Source: Zea mays (lineage: Eukaryota; Streptophyta; Magnoliopsida; Poales; Poaceae). Taken from it: DNA of 64,000 nt. The notes under the pieces are model-generated. The model was not told where the DNA came from, did no database searches, and saw nothing but the letters and a program-made list of their open reading frames with translations. This document shows, piece by piece, positions 1-10,721 of the stretch. Location of the stretch: positions 232,581,034 through 232,645,033 of the forward strand of contig NC_050097.1 in NCBI RefSeq assembly GCF_902167145.1, written 5' to 3'. The position numbers and the translations under genes were made by a program. How positions within the stretch are numbered: position 1 is the stretch's first letter; each line of letters begins with the position of its first letter.

Positions 1-488
1 AGTGGGCCGAAAAGGTGGCGGCCGACCCAATACGCGCATAGTTCTGTTTTTCTTTTTCTTTTCTCCTCTATTTTCTTTCCTTTCTTCTTCTTTTAATTTG
101 AAACCTTAAATTTGAATTCAAATGTTGTTGTGGATTTATTGTTCTCAATTAAATACATAATTTGCACATACCAGTATTAATTTTATTTATAAAATTTATT
201 TTGTATTTTTATAGTACCTCTCTTTCTTCTTCTCCATTTTCAAACCCCAAATTTCAATTTAGGGGCTAATTCATATTATCAACTCATTATTATATTTCTA
301 CTAATATTATTGTTATTATTATTTAAATGCACAAGCAAACAAAAACTCCAACGTGATGCATAGCTTATTGATGTGCTTTTATCTAATTATTTACTTTAAA
401 TATGATTATTCTCATGATATAATGAGTAGATGGCAAATCATGTAACGAAATCAACTATTTTCATATGTTTTACAATTTGGGTATTACA
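1..488 (-). repeat. Element A 3' LTR, first 488 nt (cut by window edge)
   Basis: Read on the minus strand the LTR begins TGTAATACCC at position 488. It is AT-rich with long pyrimidine runs near 45-95. The same sequence recurs at 29156-29529 and, after the E insertion, at 52231-52341. No gene is seen here. Confidence 0.85.
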
Positions 489-504
489 AATCCTACCCCC
501 CCTT
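489..504 (-). other. Element A polypurine tract
   Basis: On the minus strand a purine run containing AAGGGGGGTAGGAT directly precedes the LTR start at 488. The same tract (AAGGGGGTAGGAT) precedes D's 3' LTR at 22462, and both are preceded by TCTCGAGGACAAGAT, showing A and D belong to one family. It would prime plus-strand DNA synthesis. Confidence 0.8.
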
Positions 505-526
505 AAAAAGAATCTTGTCCTCGAGA

Positions 527-2568
527 TTAGGTAGGACTAGGGAAAAGATGGGGAAATTCTATTCGAAGCTCTTCTTCTCTTTCCCAAGTAGCTTCGTCTT
601 CACTGTGATGACTCCATTGCACTTTGCACATCTTTATCACCTTATTTCTTGTAACCCGAGTCAAAGTGTCAACGATATTAATAGGATACTGCGTATAAGT
701 CAGATCACCTTAAACACTGAGTTCTTCCATTGGTAGTTGTTTCTCGGGAATGCGGGGACACTTCTTGAGTTGAGACACGTGGAATACATCATGCACATCA
801 GATAGATGATCAGGTAGCTCAAGTTGGTAGGCCATCTCCCCAACTTGCCTAAAGATTCTGAATGGTCCAATAAAGCGAGGGGATAATTTGCCTTTGACTT
901 TGAATCTCCTCATTCCACGAAGTGGTGACACCTTTAGGTACACGTGATCACCCTTCTCAAACTCCAGTGGTCTTCTTCGATTATCAGCATAGCTCTTTTG
1001 CCGAGTCTGTGCTACCCTCAAGTTCTCCCAGATTATACGGACTTGTTCTTCTGCCTCTTGAATAATTTCAGGCCCAAAGAACTGTCTTTCTCCAGTCTAG
1101 TCCCAATAGAGAGGAGTCCTACACTTCCTGCCATATAAAGCTTCAAATGGTGACATTTCAGACTGGCCTAGTAACTATTGTTATAAGAGAACTCAACGTA
1201 TGGTAGACTCTTGTCCCAACTGCCTCCATGCTTAAGGGCACAAGCTCTCAACATATCCTCAAGTACTTGATTAGTCCGTTTAGTCTGGCCATGAGTTTGA
1301 GGATGATAGGCCGAACTGAAGCTCAACTTTGTATCCATATTCTCATGAAAGCTTTTCCAAAATCTTGAGGTAAACTGGGATCCTCTATCAGAAACGATCT
1401 TCTTCGGTACACCGTGTAAACACACAATTCGAGCCTTATATATCTCTGCCAACTCAGATCCTTTATAAGTAATCTTGACCGGAATGAAGTGAGCCACTTT
1501 GGTCAGTCTATCCACAATCACCCATATCGAATCATAACCTTTTGAGGTGCGAGGCAGCCCGGTAATGAAATCCATACCAATTTCTTCACATTTCCATTCG
1601 AGTAGCTTTAACGGGTGCAGTAGTCTAGCTGGTCTTTGGTGTTCAGCTTTGACTCTTTGACACACATCACAAACAGCCACATGTGCAGCCACATCTCTTT
1701 TTAGCCCATACCACCAGTACTTCTGCTTCAGATCCTGATACATCTTAGTGCTACCAGGATGAATAGACTAATCAGAGTCATGGGCTTCCTTCAGTATAGT
1801 CTCACGAAGGCTATCAATCTCAAGAACACATATCCAGTTCTTGAACCATATTGTGTCTTGCTCATCCACCGTGAATTCTGGACCTCTACCTTCAGTAATC
1901 AGATCTTTGATCTCTTGGATTTTAGCATCACCAATCTGACCCTTGCAGATTTCTTGCTCCAAGGTAGGTTCTACTTCAATAGTAAGTCCTTCAGCGTGTG
2001 CAACTATTCCCAGGTTGAGTCTTCTAAAATCCTCAACTAACTCATCGAGTAGCTGAGCAACAATAGCTGCATGTACATGCTCCTTCAGACTCAAGGCATC
2101 CACAACCAGATTCACCTTGCTCGGATGATAGTGAATTTCCAAGTCATAATCCTTGATGAGCTCCAACCAACGGCGTTGCTTAAGTTTGAGATCCTTCTGT
2201 GTGAAGATGTACTTTAAGCTCGTATGATTAGTGTAGACTTGGCATTTGGTTTCCATTATATAATGTCTCCATATCTTGAGTGCATGCACTACGACTGCCA
2301 GTTCTAAGTCATGAGTGGGGTAGTTCAACTCATGTTTCCGCAACTGACGAGATACGTAGGTAATCACGTGTCCTTCTTGCATAAGAACACATCCCAAGCC
2401 TTGGCCGCATGCGTCACAATAGATATCAAATCCCTTTTGCAGATCTGGCGTAATCAACATTGGAGGTGACATCAATCTTAACTTCAGTTGATTGAAACTA
2501 TCTTGGCACTCCCAGGTCCATTTAAACTCCTTTCCCTTCTCTAGCAGTGAGGTCATAGGCTTAGCAAT
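527..2568 (-). pseudogene. Element A pol remnant: RT end, RNase H, integrase, chromodomain
   Basis: Read right to left. Codons 2568-1769 give the end of RT (IAKPMTSLL) and RNase H ([12 protein letters not shown], then the [10 protein letters not shown] segment). A stop at 1768-1770 (HDSD*SIHPG) precedes the integrase: zinc-finger Cys pair CDVC, first Asp in GMDFI, second Asp in VSDRGSQF. The catalytic Glu of the usual QTERTNQ motif is Lys here (QTKRTNQ). After frame breaks near 1021-1168, the C-terminal domain at 1021-710 ends in a stop, but the same frame continues through a chromodomain (KVQWSHHSEDEATWE) to a stop at 527-529. The chromodomain marks a chromovirus, which targets chromatin. 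The left-to-right cut at 2568 is where element C inserted, so the first 24 bases of the open frame that starts at 2592 are C's LTR. Confidence 0.88.
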
Positions 2569-3817
2569 TGAAAGGGAAATGGACCTAATCATTTCCTATA
2601 ATTAATTTTGGTGGTTGACGACCAACAGAAACCATGTGTACTAACTAGTTTGTCTAGATGACATTTATCTCAGGTGCATAAGGTTCAATGCAAACCAAGA
2701 AAGAAATTTAGTTGGGGACACAATCAAAGTTGGAGCAAGACATGAGAGTGTGCTGCCAAGTGGCGCACCTGACACTATCCGGTGCACCAGGCCCGCGACC
2801 AAGCAAACCAGCCACTCTCGGGAATTCTCTGGGTGTGCTCCGCTATAATTCATCGGACTGTTCGGTGAGCCAGTGGAGCAACGGCTAACTAGTGCAACGG
2901 TCGTCTGCAAAAGCGAACAGTGAACTGAACAGTGCACGGTGGAGTCAGAGCAGAGAAGTCAGAGCGCACTGGACATGTCCAGTGTGGCACCGGACTATCC
3001 GGTGCAACTATAGGACAAAGGCTCCAATGGTCAACTCGCTCCAAACCCCAATGGGCGTGCTGACGTGGTGCGCACCAAACAGTGAACAGTGAATGTCCGG
3101 TGTGCCCATCGCCAGTAGACTTAGCCAACGACTAGGAAGTGTTTGGAGGCTATAAATACCCCCAACCACCTCATTCAAAGCAATCCAAGTTTTATGAAGT
3201 TCCTATTCAATACAAGAGCTATAGCATTCACTCCAAGACACAACTCCAAAGATCAAATCCTCTCCAAGTCCCAAAATCAACTCAACCACTTAGTGACTTG
3301 AGAGAGAGAGTTTTTGTGTTCATTGCGCTCTTGGTGCTTTGATTGCCTTCTGTCCTTCCCATTCTTATTCTTATGTGCTTTGTAAAGCTAGCAAGAGACA
3401 CCTAAGTGTGTGGTGGTCCTTGTGGGGTCTTAGTGACCCGTTTGATTAAGGAGAAGGCTCATCCAGTCTAAGTGACCGTTTGAGAGAGGGAAAGGGTTGA
3501 AATAGACCCGGCCTTTGTGGCCTCCTCAACGGGGACTAGGTTCTTTGGAACCGAACCTCGGTAAAACAAATCATTATGTCCATTTGTGTTGATTTCCATT
3601 TGATTTGTTTTCTCCCTTTCCTCTCTCTAAAGTTTCCTTGCTAGTATTAATTTGAGTTTGCTCCCAAAACATCATCCGCATTAATTGAGCAACTCATAGC
3701 AAGAGAAACAATCTTCCGCACTCGGATTTAACTCTAACGCTAACCTCGGCCTTAGTGTGTGTTTAAGTTTATAAATTTCAGGTTTCTCCTATTCACCCCC
3801 CCTCTAGGCGACTTTTA
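2569..3817 (+). repeat. Element C 5' LTR
   Basis: It is 1249 bp, close to the 1246 bp LTRs of H, and starts TGAAAGGGAAATG like H's. It ends ...CTTTTA, apparently CA changed to TA. Decayed CCGGAC..GTCCGG palindromes occur near 2775, 2850, 2990 and 3090, in the same general zone as the arrays in B and H. The end is fixed by the PBS at 3820. Confidence 0.8.
3151..3158 (+). promoter_or_regulatory. TATA box in C LTR
   Basis: TATAAATA lies just downstream of the palindrome zone, at the same relative place as the TATAAAAG boxes in the B and H LTRs. It would direct element transcription; C is otherwise dead. Confidence 0.6.
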
Positions 3818-3819
3818 AT

Positions 3820-3831
3820 TGGTATCAAAGC
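3820..3831 (+). other. Element C primer-binding site (initiator Met tRNA)
   Basis: TGGTATCAAAGC, two bases after the LTR end, matches the plant initiator-Met-tRNA PBS (TGGTATCAGAGC) with one change. It primes minus-strand DNA synthesis. Confidence 0.8.
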
Positions 3832-3863
3832 TAGTGCTTCATTAAGAGTCTAACAAACTCGAA

Positions 3864-4164
3864 GTGATGTCTGGAGATCACGCCAAGAGGGAGATCGTCA
3901 CCGGCAACAAACCCATAGGCTCGGGGAGGACTCTATCAAGGGAGTCCGACGACAAATACAAGGATGAATCTTCTTCCTCCATCAAGTCACTAAGGAAGGG
4001 TGACAAGAAGAAAAAGAAAATAAAGAATGTGGTCTACTACGAGACCGACTCATCATCACCTTCCACATTCGGTGCCGAGTCCACTACTTCGAAGCGCCAA
4101 GAGCGCAAGAAGTATATTAAGATGCCTCTACGCTATCCTCATATTCCTAAGCGCGCTCCATTGC
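3864..4164 (+). pseudogene. Element C gag, N-terminal fragment
   Basis: An ATG at 3864 opens a Lys/Ser-rich frame resembling the N-terminus of H's gag: KNVVYYETDSSSPS against H's [14 protein letters not shown], then YPHIP against YSRIP. It stops matching at 4164, exactly where B's LTR begins. The frame resumes at 10722: the split codon C+TT restores PLLSVPLGKPP. Its apparent 3' end (to 4181) lies inside B. Confidence 0.85.
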
Positions 4165-5011
4165 TGAAAGCTCTCTTGTGAGTTTTGGTGTTTGGATGAC
4201 AACTCAATTAAAGGACTAACAAGTGTACTAAATGTTGAACAGGTGCTTAATGTAAAGCTAACAGGGTTCAATACAAGTGAACAAGTGTGATGGTCCAAGG
4301 ACTAAATGATGAATAGATAATGGGCATCACAAGTAAGATGGTCATTGCATAAAGTGAGACTCGGGTGCGTAGCTCGGAGACAACTGATCAAGCCGAGGAC
4401 GGAGGCAAGAAAAGCTTCGAGGTACCAAGTGCACGGGAGAAGGTCAAGGAGGCTGAGGAACCCAAAGCCAAGGGTGAAGAAGAAGGCTTGCAAAGTCAAG
4501 GGTGATCGAGTTGAGAACAGCTACGACACATCAAGGATCACTACATAAGGACGTGACTTACAACCAATGAGGAAACATCTCTAGTTATGTGGTGTAAGTC
4601 ATAAGGCTCAAGATCAAGCTCTAAGAAGATGTGCACAAGGTCACTAGAAGAAGAAGCAGTGTCAAAACCAGAACTGGAGGCAGCCCAAAAGAGCTAAGTT
4701 TACCTTGATCTTTAGTTTGGGTTGTTCCTATGTTTGGAGATGTTCTATGTGACCTTTGCAGGATGTTGGAGCTAAGTAATGTCAATCTAGATCAAGTCAA
4801 GTTGACTTGATGATTTATGAGTCCAACATCAAAGCTCAAGCATGTTAAATGCTATAGATATAATAATTAAGAAAAGGTATGTTTCTAGACTTAGTACATT
4901 GGTTTTGTGTACTAATATACTTGTCTAAGTGTTAGAAACAGAAGGAAGAAGAAAAGGAAAGAGGTGCAAAAGGCTTGGCTGTGTACAGCCAAGACTCAGC
5001 TCAGTCTGGCA

Positions 5012-5366
5012 CACCGGACTGTCCGGTGGTGCACCGGACAGTGTCCGGTGCGCCAGGTTGAACTCCGGTGAACAGGCCGCTCTCAGGAGAAGTCTGGCGA
5101 CGAACGGCTATAATTCACCGGACTGTCCGGTGGTGCACCGGACTGTCCGGTGAGCCAACGGTCGGCTGGGCCAACGGTCGGCCGCGCAATCCGCGCGTGA
5201 CGCATGGCCGAGCCAATGGTCAGATGGGGGCACCGGACTGTCCGGTGTGCACCGGACAGTGTTCGGTGCGCCAACAGCTCGAAGCCTGCAATGGTCGTCT
5301 GCGCCAGATATGGAAGGAAATCGGGCACCGGACAGTGTCCGGTGGTGCACCGGACTGTCCGGTGCG
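5012..5366 (+). repeat. Palindrome array in B LTR (CCGGAC-GTCCGG units)
   Basis: Eight near-palindromic units, CACCGGACTGTCCGGTG or CACCGGACAGTGTCCGGTG, lie in four pairs. The spacing and flanks (GTGAGCC, AACGGTCGG, GTGCGCC) match the arrays in H. All six frames read through it produce meaningless HRTVRC/APDCPV peptides, so it is not coding. Confidence 0.85.
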
Positions 5367-5432
5367 CCACCCGATAGAAGGCAAGGATTGCCTTCCTGGA
5401 TTGCTCTCAACGGCTCCTAGGCCCCTTGTGCC

Positions 5433-5440
5433 TATAAAAG
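5433..5440 (+). promoter_or_regulatory. TATA box in B LTR
   Basis: TATAAAAG about 70 bp after the palindrome array, followed by GGACCCCTAGGCGC, as in H. This is the likely core promoter for the B transcript. Confidence 0.7.
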
Positions 5441-6129
5441 GGACCCCTAGGCGCCTCAAGCTAGAGTGGAGAAGTGCAGCAAACAAGTGTAGACATCACT
5501 CGAATCAATTCTCACTCTCCCTCTTGTGTGTATCTCTCTAGTTTGTGTAGAAGGCAAAGCTATAAGCCTTTAGAGAGTGAAGAAGTGCTGCTAAGAGCTA
5601 GAGCAAGGTCTTGAGCGTATCGTTACTCTGTCGGGGTGCTGCCAAGAAGTTTGTAAGAAGCCGTGGTTTTGTTGTAACCCAACTCAACATAGTGAAAGGC
5701 TCTATCTGTCATACTGACAGATCTGAGCAAATGGAGGAAGGAGTTGAAATAGACTCCAGGCCCAGGTGTGGCTAACTCCAACGAGGACTAGGCAAGCATT
5801 TCAGGCTTGGTCGAACCTCGGGATAAATCCTTGCGTCTGTGTGCTCTGTTCTGTATTGTATCCTGACTCTCTGTCTTACTCGCCTTTATATCTGCACTTC
5901 AAACCTTATCTGTGGTGTAAGCTTTATTTGAAGTGCAGGACATTTTGAGACAGGATCCTCTATTCCGCTGCAACCTACTCGAAGGGTCTTCTCACTCCAC
6001 TGCGTACTAAGTCTTCGAGTAGAGTAAGAATTTAAGTTTTAAAGTGAAAAGTTTTATTCGCCTATTCACCCCCCCCCCCCCTCTAGGCGACATCCAGATC
6101 CTGTTCCCGGGTCAAAGGGAACTTTCAAT

Positions 6130-6141
6130 TGGTATCAGAGC
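6130..6141 (+). other. Element B primer-binding site (initiator Met tRNA)
   Basis: TGGTATCAGAGC, two bases after the LTR end, is the exact plant initiator-Met-tRNA PBS and is the same as in H. Confidence 0.85.
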
Positions 6142-6175
6142 TAGGCCTCTCCAGTGTGGGCTTAGCCGTCCGGAG

Positions 6176-8041
6176 ATGACGATGTCGTCACAAGAGGTAA
6201 CTGTAGAACTTCTTTTAGGCGATGGCTCTAATTACAAGTCTTGGTTTGTCTCTATTTATAATGCTTTCATGAGTGTTGATCCTGATTTGAGACAGGTCTT
6301 TAGTAGAAGTATTTTTTCCTCTAATGTTAGTAAAAATCCTTCTAATGATGAACTAAGATGTCTATCTCTAAATCACCATGCTTGCAACATCTTAGTTGAT
6401 TCTCTTTCAAGAGATGCCTATTTTGCCATCATGAGTAGTGATAATGATTTATTTGTTGATGCTCATGATTTATGGAATAGAATTAAAGTAAAATATTTTG
6501 TGGCAAATTGTACTGCTCCTACTCCCTATATTGCTTGTGATGCTAACCTTTCAAAGGGAGAAGAACAAGAACGATGGGCACCAAACGATGAATCCACCTC
6601 GTCAACAGGTTTGTTCTCCACTAGTAATAAATGTTTTATTGCTAACAATGACGGTGGAGACGAAAGCCATGATGAGGAGGAATATGAGGATGATAGCGAG
6701 GATGAATCTTCATCACCACAAGGTGCATTTTCCTGTATTGCTTCCACTAACATTGATGACAGGGAAAATGAGACCGACGATGTGGAAGAAGAGGAGATTC
6801 GCCGTTTCTACATCCATCTCAACAAAGAGGACAAAGCGCTCTTGGTTAAACTGTTGAGAAGGAACAAGGAACAAGGCGAGACACTTCTCGGGCTAAAGGA
6901 GACACTCATCAAAACAAACAACAGCCTGGAGAAGATGACCAAAAAACATGAGGAGCTAAAGTGCTCTCATGATGATTTGGTCCAACGGTATGATTCAATT
7001 TTATTTGAGCAAAGAAATAATGATGATGCTTTATCTTGTGTTGCTCAACTTAAAATGGAAAATGCCATGCTTAGGAGTCAAGTCGAAATGATAAACTTAG
7101 AAAAACTTGCTCTAGGTGAAGAATATGATATGTTATCATTTTCTCATAATAAATTAATTGATGACCATATCATGCTTGATATTGCTCATGAAATAGTAAT
7201 TACTAGTTTTAACTCAAGTGAACCTCATTCTTGTAAATGTGCACATTTGGATAATCTATCACCATGTGCTAACCCCTGTCACTCAAAAGGAAGCGAGTGT
7301 TTAAATGAGCAAAAAGTTGCAGGGTCACAAAAGAAATTGTGTGGGAACAAGAAGCAAAGACAACTAAGGAGAAGACGCATTGCTCAACTCTCTCAAGATA
7401 TCCACGGGCGCGTGGTGAAGAAGCTTGAGAAAGAAAAAATTGCAGCAAGTGTTAAGCTCAATAAGAAGAATGTTCCTAAAGATGAAGAAATCAACATGAG
7501 CTTGGAAAAAGGTAAATATTCAATTAATCATGTTGTTTGCACTAACCTCTTCTCTATGTCATCCAAGAACAAAAAGAAAAAAGGGAAAAGGGGGCGTTTT
7601 AAGTGCAACAAGTCAGGACACCTCATTGCATCGTGTCCATACACCAACAAGGGAGAAGGGATTAGGAGATGCTTCGGATGCAATGACAAGAACCACACGA
7701 TCACTTCTTGTCCTCTATTGACAAATCAAGCATGTGCAGTCTCCAAGATGACTCTCACCAAGGAAAATGACAAACAGCAAGCGTCATGTCAGGTTGAGCG
7801 ACGCTTCTGCTACAAGTGTGGTGAGCAGGGTCATCTATCCAAGGTATGTAATAAAGGTGAGGTTCCTAAGCAAGTAAATTTGTCTCAATCTTATTCGCTT
7901 AGGAGACCCAAATCATACACTTGTGCTAGATCTATAACGAGATCACCCAGAACTAGCACAAAGACTATTTGGGTACCAAAGGCACTTTTTGTTGAACGTC
8001 ATGGACCCATCCCAAGGTGGGTACCAAACTGTGCCAACTAG
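6176..8041 (+). CDS. Element B gag-like protein with CCHC zinc knuckles, intact
   Basis: I choose ATG 6176 (MTMSSQEV), the first after the PBS; the open frame extends upstream to 6044 but that part is LTR and PBS. The product is 621 residues. An N-terminal copia-gag-like region (NYKSWFVSIY ... DAHDLWNRIKVKYF) is followed by an acidic Ser/Glu/Asp stretch, a coiled-coil-like region (about residues 210-350), and three zinc-knuckle motifs near residues 475-560. The first has lost its first Cys (RFKCNKSGHLIASC); CFGCNDKNHTITSC and CYKCGEQGHLSKVC are complete. It would coat element RNA in virus-like particles. No pol follows, so reverse transcription must come from another element. The uninterrupted frame suggests recent selection or recent movement. 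Confidence 0.8.
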   Translation: MTMSSQEVTVELLLGDGSNYKSWFVSIYNAFMSVDPDLRQVFSRSIFSSNVSKNPSNDELRCLSLNHHACNILVDSLSRDAYFAIMSSDNDLFVDAHDLWNRIKVKYFVANCTAPTPYIACDANLSKGEEQERWAPNDESTSSTGLFSTSNKCFIANNDGGDESHDEEEYEDDSEDESSSPQGAFSCIASTNIDDRENETDDVEEEEIRRFYIHLNKEDKALLVKLLRRNKEQGETLLGLKETLIKTNNSLEKMTKKHEELKCSHDDLVQRYDSILFEQRNNDDALSCVAQLKMENAMLRSQVEMINLEKLALGEEYDMLSFSHNKLIDDHIMLDIAHEIVITSFNSSEPHSCKCAHLDNLSPCANPCHSKGSECLNEQKVAGSQKKLCGNKKQRQLRRRRIAQLSQDIHGRVVKKLEKEKIAASVKLNKKNVPKDEEINMSLEKGKYSINHVVCTNLFSMSSKNKKKKGKRGRFKCNKSGHLIASCPYTNKGEGIRRCFGCNDKNHTITSCPLLTNQACAVSKMTLTKENDKQQASCQVERRFCYKCGEQGHLSKVCNKGEVPKQVNLSQSYSLRRPKSYTCARSITRSPRTSTKTIWVPKALFVERHGPIPRWVPNCAN

Positions 8042-10400
8042 ACAATGCAGGTGCCTTGAGATGGACTGGAGACCATGGGAGAGCTTAAGACGGTTATCTC
8101 AAACTCTATACTTAAGCTGTTAATTGTTTTGGTGTTTATTCATTGACCCAAGGTTGAACTATTGTAAGACACTAATCCCATGTTCATCTCAAGTGAAATA
8201 AGTTGAATAGGTCCTTAATCATTATTGGTGAATCAAGCAAAGGACCTTGATGAGATTCTGCAACTTGCTCTTCATGAGATGGTACCCTTGTATCTTAATT
8301 ACTTTGTTGGTAATCAGTACTGCTCTTAAGTCTGATTGATGTGCTACCTGTCTTTGGAGCAGTTATGCTTTGTTGAATACCTGTGTTGAGTACCTTTCAA
8401 TCAATGATTAGTGATTTCCAAGATCGTAACCATGCGTGCTTAATCATGATTGTATGCTTTAGAGGTTTTGTCTCTTGAATCATTTAATGGGTAGTTTTTC
8501 ATTAGATATATCCACCATGATTAACTCTTTTCGTGTTCGTGAATAAACATGTATTCCTGTGTGAGTTATGCTATATGGTTTTAATGATTAACCTATGTGC
8601 AAATATGATATTTTGTTTAGTTAATGTTCACACGATTACTCTAGTCTGGTATTGTGTGAATACCAACTCCATGTTGTGCCTCTAATGCACTCTTTTGAGC
8701 TATAAGGTGCATGAACAAAAGGAGCCCTCAATTAGTGACAACTGTTGCTCTCATAGCAATTCAGGAAAAGGCAAAGGTATGGAAAATGGAACTATGCAAT
8801 TTCATTGAATATCTTGAAGTTCCATTAATTGTGATCACAGCTATGGTTTTGCCTCTGAATTGGTAGTATATTGGCTTAGGTGCTCCTTTATAATGTTGAT
8901 TCTTTTGGTGTATCTAAGGAACCTTCTTAATTATGATGTGCTTAGACATTGCGCTTTATATGCATGATCGTGTTGTTTTTCAATTGGTATATGTGGTGCA
9001 ATGATTGTCAAGTATGAAGCATGTCTAGGTTGCTCGTAAAATGTTATACTTCTTGAGGCATGCATTGTTGGATTAAGTCAATCTTGCAATTGATATTCAA
9101 ATTGGTATCTCTGTGCGATGAAAGTGATAGAGTATGCATTGACCAAGGTATGTTGTGATCCCCTCTAGTTCTGAGGAAGCTAGAATGTGCAAAGTGCAAG
9201 TCATTCAAATACTTGATGCACAACTTGAGGGGGAGCACACATAACTTGTGTCTTTTGAGACTAACTGTTTCTTGAGTGATCTTGTGTAGTCTCAATGTGG
9301 AGAAGAGAAAGTGAGCAAGAAATGGAGCAATTAGGACTGGGGTACCTCTGTAAGTCAAGGAATTGGTATCTAGTCGTGAGTAATTACATATTTTTAGATT
9401 GTTCATGCTCTATAAAATTTGGTGATACTAGATGCTTATCCTTAAAACATCATGGAGCTATGATAATAAATGATCTTGCAATTGGTATCTTTCAATTGGT
9501 AGCCGTGATAGTTTGCTTCAATTGACATCTTTTGGTAATCACTAGAATAGAAGCTTCATCTTGTGCCACAACACTATAACTTGCTCTAAGCTTGGTGTCT
9601 TAGCAACAAGAAAAGGTTAGGATAAAGGATCAGGCACAAGTGTGGAGAAGCTCTCAAGAGACTAATACTTTCAAGAGAGGAAGTACACCACATCCGGGCA
9701 AAGGTACAAAGGAAGTATTGATCTTTTGCGTATATGTACCTTAACTTTCCTCCAAATGCTTGTGGTGCATTTGTTGAATGAGTAAGGGGGAGTATTGTTA
9801 GTATGTGTTTACCTACTCACTACCCTGCTGTCCCTTGACATCATTCTATGTTCTTGCTTGAATATGGTTTTGGTGTTTGATGTCAAAGGGGGAGAATTTG
9901 TGCATTAAAGCTTATCTCAACCTGAGAGGAAAGCTTATCCTAAGGGGTGATGTGTTAGGTTGAGCTTTGCTGCTATGCTATGAATTAATATAGTGTAATA
10001 GATAGTCATATGGTTAATGATGCTTTAAGAGAATTAATTGGCTTCTATAGTATAATAGATAGTCATGCGGTTAATGGTGCTTTAAGTTTAAAGGTGCTTT
10101 AAGATTGCTTTAAATTGGTATCTTAGTTTAAATTGGTATCTTAATGGTGAATAGTGGTAGGTTGATATTCCTGTGATATATCCACTAAATTGAATAGTGT
10201 TTAACTCTGATTATGTGCATTTGTGTGTTATAGCATCATGGTTTGATTCTTGACACAATGCATCCCAAAAAGTGCTAAGGTGTAGAAATGTTTTGAATTG
10301 CCTAAGTATGTGCAAATTGGTGTCTAAGGCCAAAATTATGTTTTTAAAGTAAGCACATATTTAGGGGGAGCATTCTATAAACTTAGAATTCAAAATTTGT
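8042..10400 (+). other. Element B noncoding 3' region
   Basis: 2.36 kb, AT-rich, with no convincing ORF; short open frames at 9044-9406 and 9295-9525 show no known domain. It contains four polypurine-like AGGGGGAG motifs (near 9228, 9784, 9887 and 10372). The true PPT and the first part of the 3' LTR have been deleted at 10400. Confidence 0.7.
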
Positions 10401-10716
10401 GCTTGGTCGAACCTCGGGATAAATCCTTGCGTCTGTGTGCTCTGTTATGTATTGTATCCTGACTCTCTGTCTTACTCGCCTTTATATCTGCAATTCAAAC
10501 CTTATCTGTGGTGTAAGATTTATTTGAAGTGCAGGACATTTTGAGACAGGATCCTATATTCCGCTGCAACCTACTCGAAGGGTCTTCTCACTACACTGCG
10601 TACTAAGTCTTCGAGTAGAGTAAGAATTTAAGTTTTAAAGTGAAAAGTTTTATTCGCCTATTCCCCCCCCTCTAGGCGACATCCAAATCCTGTTCCCGGG
10701 TCAAAGGGAACTTTCA
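10401..10716 (+). repeat. Element B 3' LTR, last 316 bp only
   Basis: It matches 5805-6127 from GCTTGGTCGAACC to the terminal CTTTCA. Six substitutions are visible, five of them C in the 5' copy and A here, plus a shorter poly-C run. It is followed by the TSD ATTAC and the resumed gag of C. Confidence 0.9.
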
Positions 10717-10721
10717 ATTAC

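Larger units (their letters stand above)
4165..6127 (+). repeat. Element B 5' LTR
   Basis: Ends TGAAAG/CTTTCA form a perfect 6-bp inverted repeat. The promoter segment (about 5385-5450) is nearly the same as that of H's LTR: TTGCTCTCAACGGCTCCTAG, then TATAAAAGGGACCCCTAGGCGC. The LTR is 700 bp longer than H's and the rest differs, so this shared block may be exchanged or conserved. A poly-C run at 6069-6080 precedes CTCTAGGCGACATCC. Confidence 0.9.
4165..10716 (+). mobile_element. Element B: gag-only LTR retrotransposon inserted in C gag
   Basis: B has a 1963-bp 5' LTR (TGAAAG...CTTTCA), an initiator-Met PBS, one gag-like ORF, a long noncoding stretch and a 3' LTR fragment. The TSD is ATTGC (4160-4164) and ATTAC (10717-10721), one mismatch; removing B restores C's gag frame exactly, which confirms both ends. 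No protease, integrase or RT is present, so B is non-autonomous. Its 3' LTR lost about 1.64 kb from its start. The 320 bp of LTR that can be compared differ at about six sites (about 2%). Confidence 0.9.

Noticed and set aside
5012..5366. CRISPR-like regular short repeats
   Set aside because: Units are palindromes with short, related interspaces inside an LTR of a plant element, repeated in both LTRs of H; no cas genes and wrong domain of life.
4929..5541. Overlapping open frames on both strands with Cys/Arg/Pro-rich peptides, also at 33442-34051 and 41137-41745
   Set aside because: They are translations of the CCGGAC palindrome arrays in LTRs; GC-rich repeats without stops in several frames, no domain and no consistent start.
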